DNA of 10,293 nt from JBBRMY01 sp038230595 (lineage in GTDB: Bacteria; Bacteroidota; Ignavibacteria; Tepidaquicellales; Tepidaquicellaceae): contig JBBRMY010000098.1 of NCBI GenBank assembly GCA_038230595.1, forward strand, positions 1-10,293, in the 5' to 3' direction. Both the position numbers and the translations under genes were made by a program. Below, in pieces: positions 7,193 through 10,293 of the stretch (its first letter is position 1; each line of letters begins with the position of its first letter). Under the pieces are notes generated by a model. The model did no database searches. It was not told where the DNA came from and saw nothing but the letters and a program-made list of their open reading frames with translations.

Positions 7193-7363
7193 ATGTGTTT
7201 AACTTTAAGATCTACTAAACTGAATGCACAAAAGAAAGTGGCACATAAGCTGTTCCGGATATCGAAATCTGCATTTCTTTATTTTAATAATGATTATGAT
7301 GAAGTTGCAGTACTTAAAGCTGAAGCTTTAGAAATGATAGTAAAAGAAAAAACAAATTCCTGA
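7193..7363 (+). CDS. Doubtful small ORF upstream of the DoxX-like gene
   Basis: The open frame encodes 56 residues from the ATG at 7193, or 63 from a TTG at 7172. I do not recognise it. The N-terminal half is basic ('NAQKKVAHKLFRISK') and the C-terminal half is acidic to mixed and probably helical ('DEVAVLKAEALEMIVKEK'). There is no signal peptide, membrane segment or metal motif. The stop TGA (7361-7363) overlaps an in-frame CTG of the downstream DoxX-like frame (CTGA at 7360-7363), which would fit translational coupling if that CTG is used. It could be a genuine small protein, a remnant of a decayed gene, or untranslated leader. No Shine-Dalgarno sequence is evident. Confidence 0.35.
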   Translation: MCLTLRSTKLNAQKKVAHKLFRISKSAFLYFNNDYDEVAVLKAEALEMIVKEKTNS

Positions 7364-7383
7364 AAACAATCCTTCTTTATATA

Positions 7384-7734
7384 ATGGTCGTGTTTTATTT
7401 CCTTGCAGGAGTAAATCATTTCTTTAATCCCGACTTTTACATGCCAATAATGCCGCCTTATCTTCCATGGCATTTATTTTTTATCCATTTTACCGGAGCA
7501 ATGGAAATATTATTCAGCCTTTTGCTTATATTTCCAAAAACAAGAAGAATCGGTGCTTTCCTTATCATTATTCTATTAATAATAATTTTCCCTGCTAATA
7601 TCCAGATGACGATCAACCACTGGAATGACACTGGTTTATATTTCTGGATCTCTGTAATACGCCTTCCAATACAGCTGCTTCTGATCTGGTGGGCTTATAT
7701 ATACACTGAAAAAAATGTAATGAAACCAGAATGA
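7384..7734 (+). CDS. DoxX-like integral membrane protein
   Basis: The 116-residue protein has four predicted membrane segments: an N-terminal one ending at 'FYFLAGVNHFFNP', then 'FFIHFTGAMEILFSLLLIF', 'IGAFLIIILLIIIFPANI' and 'FWISVIRLPIQLLLIWWAY'. The signature 'AGVNHFFNPDFY' followed by 'MPPYLPW' is typical of the DoxX/COG4270-like family of small inner-membrane proteins. Their role is poorly defined and has been linked to redox or thiol homeostasis in some species. The ATG at 7384 is the only canonical start after the last in-frame stop (TGA 7321-7323). However, the frame continues upstream as 'KFLKTILLYI', just what family members have at their N-terminus, and this would complete the first membrane segment. 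The true start may therefore be the CTG at 7360. The secreted-protein gene follows after 37 bases, probably in the same transcript. Confidence 0.8.
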   Translation: MVVFYFLAGVNHFFNPDFYMPIMPPYLPWHLFFIHFTGAMEILFSLLLIFPKTRRIGAFLIIILLIIIFPANIQMTINHWNDTGLYFWISVIRLPIQLLLIWWAYIYTEKNVMKPE

Positions 7735-7771
7735 TTTTCTTAAGTATCAATATTATGATATATTATGAAGT

Positions 7772-8560
7772 ATGTTCAGGTTAATTATTTTTTTTATTTT
7801 CTTATCGTATGTTTTTTTAGCCGGTAATTCTTACTCACAGGTTATAATAAATCAGAATTATACTCCGGTTGCAGGTGATGTATGGCTTACAATCAAAATG
7901 CAGCCTGACAGCATTTCAGAAGGAGATGCCGGAGAAAATCTTTATAATTTTTTTGATCTAAAGATACTTCAAAAGGACACTTCAAAAATAAATTACGTAG
8001 ACCTTCTTACCACCCCGGTTGCTGATGTTTTTCCAACAGCTTCAGTTGCCAGCTTTGTAACACTTAAAAGCCTTAACCTTTATACTTACTACAGAGAAGA
8101 AGAAAATATTTTTTACTCTCTGGGTACTGCAAACTATAATCTGAACTATACATTCAGCGTTCCGCTTTCAAAGCCAAAGCTTGTAATGAGGTATCCTCTC
8201 AAATACGGAGATGGCTTTGAGAATACTTATAATTTTTATATCAGCACCAGAGGACAGCAGGTAGATTATTTCGGCTCATACAAGCTTGAATGCGATGGAA
8301 GAGGCCAGATAGCACTTCCTCAGGGGACTTATGACTGCATCCGTGTCAAAACAACTGACTCATACTCTGACCGTGCATTTGGAAGCAATGCCCACTCACT
8401 TAGTATTATTAATTACGCATGGTATATTAAAGAATTCAAATTTCCTGTCTTCCAGATCAAATATACTGAACAGGTTTCGGGCGAAAAAAAGACGACACTC
8501 AAAGAAGTAATATATTCGATCAACAATAAAAATACTCCAAACAATTCCCACGAAGAGTAA
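7772..8560 (+). CDS. Secreted protein of unknown function with Bacteroidetes-type 'LPxGTY' motif
   Basis: The 262-residue product has an N-terminal signal peptide (about residues 1-22, 'IIFFIFLSYVFLAGNSYS', cleavage probably near 'SYSQ'). The mature part is beta-rich. Residues 175-193, 'DGRGQIALPQGTYDCIRVK', match a pattern often found in secreted Bacteroidetes and Ignavibacteria proteins, (D)GxGxLxLPxGTYxxVLRVK, where it sits in an uncharacterised beta domain often placed before a type IX secretion sorting domain. Here the C-terminus after residue 250 is short and polar ('NNKNTPNNSHEE') and no sorting domain is visible, so the protein is probably periplasmic or simply exported. 'YPLKYGDGFENTY' (141-153) is the other conserved-looking stretch. 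Function is unknown. It starts 37 bases after the DoxX-like gene, so cotranscription is likely. Confidence 0.75.
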   Translation: MFRLIIFFIFLSYVFLAGNSYSQVIINQNYTPVAGDVWLTIKMQPDSISEGDAGENLYNFFDLKILQKDTSKINYVDLLTTPVADVFPTASVASFVTLKSLNLYTYYREEENIFYSLGTANYNLNYTFSVPLSKPKLVMRYPLKYGDGFENTYNFYISTRGQQVDYFGSYKLECDGRGQIALPQGTYDCIRVKTTDSYSDRAFGSNAHSLSIINYAWYIKEFKFPVFQIKYTEQVSGEKKTTLKEVIYSINNKNTPNNSHEE

Positions 8561-8653
8561 TAATATTCTTTCCGCATAAAATTCAAACTTTTATTTTACT
8601 AATTATTTCCAATTTGGCATAGATATTGAATTATATATTGTCAAAATGATGAT

Positions 8654-9088
8654 ATGGGACTGATCCAATTAGTATATACAAGTTATCCTGATAAGCTGAC
8701 GGAAAAGGAAATAAACTCGATACTTTATCAAAGCAGAATTAGTAATGCAGAAAAAGGAATTACAGGAATTTTGCTGCGGATAGAAAATTTATTCCTACAG
8801 ATCCTAGAAGGAGAAGAAGAAATAGTATGCGGGCTTTTTCAAAAAATAAAAAATGACCGCCGTCACAGACATTGCATTATGTTCTCAAAGACTTCTTTAC
8901 AGGTAAGACAGTTCAGTAAGTGGGCATTGGATTACAAAGCAATAAATTATAATATGTGCTCGGATATCGTGCACAGGCCCGTTAAAGATGAGAATTTTCT
9001 TCTTAATTTTTTAATAGATCATGCAGGAAATCCTGCTGTCAGACTAGTTCAGAATTTTTACAATAGAAAAGCGGCTACATATGCATAA
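8654..9088 (+). CDS. Short BLUF-domain blue-light sensor
   Basis: The 144-residue protein is a short single-domain BLUF protein that should bind FAD and sense blue light in the cytoplasm. Residues expected to surround the flavin are in place: Tyr8 ('LVYTS'), Asn31 ('ISNAEKGITGILL'), Gln49 ('FLQILEGEEE') and Trp90 ('RQFSKWALDY'). In PixD of Synechocystis the matching residues are Tyr8, Asn32, Gln50 and Trp91. The Met93 position is Leu92 here, a residue implicated in signalling output. The C-terminal 50 residues form a probable helical cap ('NFLLNFLIDHAGN', 'VRLVQNFYNRK') as in PixD-type proteins, with no output domain, so the signal must go through a partner. A loose promoter-like pair lies upstream (TTTG at 8613-8616, TATATT at 8634-8639), but no Shine-Dalgarno sequence. 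A second, frameshifted BLUF gene follows 62 bases downstream. Confidence 0.92.
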   Translation: MGLIQLVYTSYPDKLTEKEINSILYQSRISNAEKGITGILLRIENLFLQILEGEEEIVCGLFQKIKNDRRHRHCIMFSKTSLQVRQFSKWALDYKAINYNMCSDIVHRPVKDENFLLNFLIDHAGNPAVRLVQNFYNRKAATYA

Positions 9089-9112
9089 AAGTGCAACTCT
9101 TAATTCATTTAA

Positions 9113-9143
9113 TGACTTAAACGTATCAACTCTCCTTAAGTCA
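9113..9143. promoter_or_regulatory. Inverted repeat directly before the second BLUF gene
   Basis: TGACTTAA (9113-9120) is repeated inverted as TTAAGTCA (9136-9143) around 15 bases. The right arm ends 7 bases before the ATG at 9151, where a ribosome site would be. A dimeric regulator or an RNA stem affecting translation are both possible. Within the same gap CAACTCT occurs twice (9094-9100 and 9127-9133), which adds a direct repeat to the site. Confidence 0.3.
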
Positions 9144-9150
9144 AAAAATT

Positions 9151-9614
9151 ATGCAATTAGTCAGCCTGATGTATGTGTGTGAATCCCGGGAAAGTCTGAC
9201 ATCGGATGAAATTGAAAAGATAATTACCACCGGAAACAAAGAAAATATTGAAGACAATGTTACTTCATTCATGATACTTATTGATGAAGTGCTTATTCAG
9301 GTGATAGAAGGTGAAGATGATAAAGTAAAAAGGCTTACCTGAAAATGGAAGACAATATTCACCTTTGTAATTTTCAGGTCATCTACAGACATGGTCTTCC
9401 AAGAAGAACTTTCGATAAATGGTCACTCGGCTATCATATTGTAAATCATGATGATCTGTCAGAGCTTGAGGAATTTAAGGATCTGGATAAGAAAGAGTTT
9501 TATGAAAAGCTTCACAAAAGTCTAGAAATTTATTCTAATGAACTGCTCCTGCACTTTTACAATAAAAAAGTAAATGAAGGTGAGACCGGGACAGAGAACA
9601 CTGAATTGTATTAA
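9151..9614 (+). pseudogene. Second BLUF-domain protein, split by a one-base frameshift
   Basis: The first frame (9151-9342) encodes the N-terminal half of a BLUF domain with Tyr8, Asn32 and Gln50 ('LIQVIEGEDD') and then stops at TGA 9340-9342. The C-terminal half continues in the -1 frame from about 9336 and reads 'YLKMEDNIHL' on to 'RRTFDKWSLGY'; its first ATG is at 9345 and it ends at TAA 9612-9614. Joining by re-reading T9336 gives 154 residues with Trp91 and Leu93 exactly at the PixD numbering, so one lost base explains the break. The result resembles the upstream gene, including a C-terminal 'HFYNKK' like its 'NFYNRK', which points to tandem duplication. It may be a recent pseudogene, a sequencing or assembly error in the T/A-rich run, or a frameshift-expressed gene. 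'VTS' replaces the usual 'ITG' after Asn32, a mild drift from consensus. Confidence 0.82.
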
Positions 9615-9625
9615 GTAAACCTTGT

Positions 9626-10293
9626 TTAGTGTTTTAAGTTAAAAACAAATTCTTCATCAACCATCTCCCGATTTATGCACATTGCCGTTAGGGATCCTCC
9701 TGAAACAGCAGTGCTTATCTGATGTTCTTTATTTGTGCAATCCCCTGCTGCATATACTCTGTCAATATTCGTTCTTCCATTATCATCTGTTTCAATTATA
9801 TTTTTTTTATTAAGTTTTACTCCCAGCTTCTTCGGAATTGACGAACACTGGTCTACCGGGATGTGCGCAAATAAATTTGTAATGCTGCAATTTTTACCAT
9901 CTTCCAGCTTTATACAGCTAATTATACCTCTCTTATTTTCTATCTCTGCGATCTTTGATTCTTCAGTTTTTATATTAAATTTTTGAAGGATCTTTTTTTG
10001 CTTTTCCGTAAGGATCTTTCCATGGGTAAAAATTGTAATATGCCTTGTTAGATTTAAAAGCAGCGGAGTAAGATCTGCAATTTCTTCCGGTTCACATAAC
10101 AGTCCGATACTTTCATTTTTTACTTCATAGCCATGACAATAAGGGCAATGAATAATAGTTCTTCCCCAACATTCCGCAAAGCCTTTTATATTTCTTGAAA
10201 TATCCCTTACACCGGAAGTGAACATCAGTCGGTCTGCCGTAAAATGTTTACCGGCTTTTGTATTTATTTTAAAGCCTGACTTTAATTTTCTGG
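9626..10293 (-). CDS. Thioredoxin-reductase-like flavoprotein, C-terminal part (5' end outside window)
   Basis: The frame runs to the right edge, upstream of the ATG at 10223-10225, with residues continuing the family sequence ('FKINTKAGKHFTADRL'), so that ATG is internal and about 90 N-terminal residues with the FAD-binding glycines are missing. Visible landmarks are 'TSGVRD', then 'WGRTIIHCPYCHGYEV' with the CxxC dithiol (cysteine codons at 10145-10147 and 10136-10138), and the C-terminal FAD motif 'VYAAGD' (about 9740-9756) followed by 'HQISTAVSGGS'. 'HCPYCHGYE' marks a branch that includes GliT-type dithiol oxidases and orphan TrxR-like enzymes. The NADPH-binding stretch reads 'ESIGLLCEPEEIADL' and lacks the usual GxGxxA pattern, so NADPH use is doubtful. 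Cytoplasmic oxidoreductase; substrate unknown. The stop faces the BLUF gene stop with only 11 bases between. Confidence 0.85.
   Translation of the reverse strand, partial: RKLKSGFKINTKAGKHFTADRLMFTSGVRDISRNIKGFAECWGRTIIHCPYCHGYEVKNESIGLLCEPEEIADLTPLLLNLTRHITIFTHGKILTEKQKKILQKFNIKTEESKIAEIENKRGIISCIKLEDGKNCSITNLFAHIPVDQCSSIPKKLGVKLNKKNIIETDDNGRTNIDRVYAAGDCTNKEHQISTAVSGGSLTAMCINREMVDEEFVFNLKH

Noticed and set aside
9325..9342. Programmed -1 frameshift at A AAA AGG
   Set aside because: The second codon does not fit the X XXY YYZ rule and no clear downstream stem was found, so deletion or sequence error is more likely; kept only as an option.
9735..9986. Plus-strand hydrophobic open frame of 83 codons
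   Set aside because: It is antisense to the TrxR-like gene, whose motifs are unambiguous.
8654..10293. BLUF sensors and TrxR-like flavoprotein as one light-redox operon
   Set aside because: The flavoprotein gene is on the opposite strand and converges on the BLUF genes, so no shared transcript is supported.

Overview
The window is about 10.3 kb of A+T-rich bacterial chromosome, roughly one third G+C by eye. Genes are short, single or in pairs, and often alternate in strand. Most starts lack a clear Shine-Dalgarno sequence. Lipoprotein signals are present. One secreted protein carries the 'LPxGTYxxxRVK' signature common in secreted proteins of Bacteroidetes and Ignavibacteria. Together this points to the Bacteroidetes/Chlorobi/Ignavibacteria group; that is an inference from style, not from a marker gene. 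No rRNA, tRNA, CRISPR array or transposase gene was seen.

Layout. At 1-419 is the 3' part of a DinB-family gene, cut by the left edge. At 420-774 is a gene-free stretch with a small hairpin and a large nested inverted repeat (512-673) built on AACCTT/AAGGTT and four tandem TAATAAGG units. An outer-membrane beta-barrel gene (775-1560, minus) and a small lipoprotein gene (1710-2204, plus) diverge from a region with a palindrome. After a short CGCAAAG repeat cluster, a VOC-fold enzyme gene (2298-2684) lies 3 bp downstream of an acyl-CoA synthetase-like gene (2688-4349), both minus and probably one operon. A peptide/oligopeptide-type binding lipoprotein gene (4449-6131, plus) follows without permease genes. 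It ends at three consecutive perfect hairpins sharing one core. Facing it is an LCM-type SAM methyltransferase gene (6272-7114, minus).

From 7172 to 9614 all genes are on the plus strand: a doubtful small ORF, a DoxX-like membrane protein with an uncertain start, a secreted protein, and two tandem BLUF blue-light sensor genes. The second BLUF gene is split by a one-base frameshift at about 9336. A thioredoxin-reductase-like flavoprotein gene (9626-10293, minus) runs off the right edge and has a degenerate NADPH-binding region.

The genes do not form one evident pathway. The most informative parts are the tandem BLUF pair (one apparently broken or frameshift-expressed), the two palindrome-rich intergenic structures, and the DoxX start. 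No clear new multi-gene system is visible.
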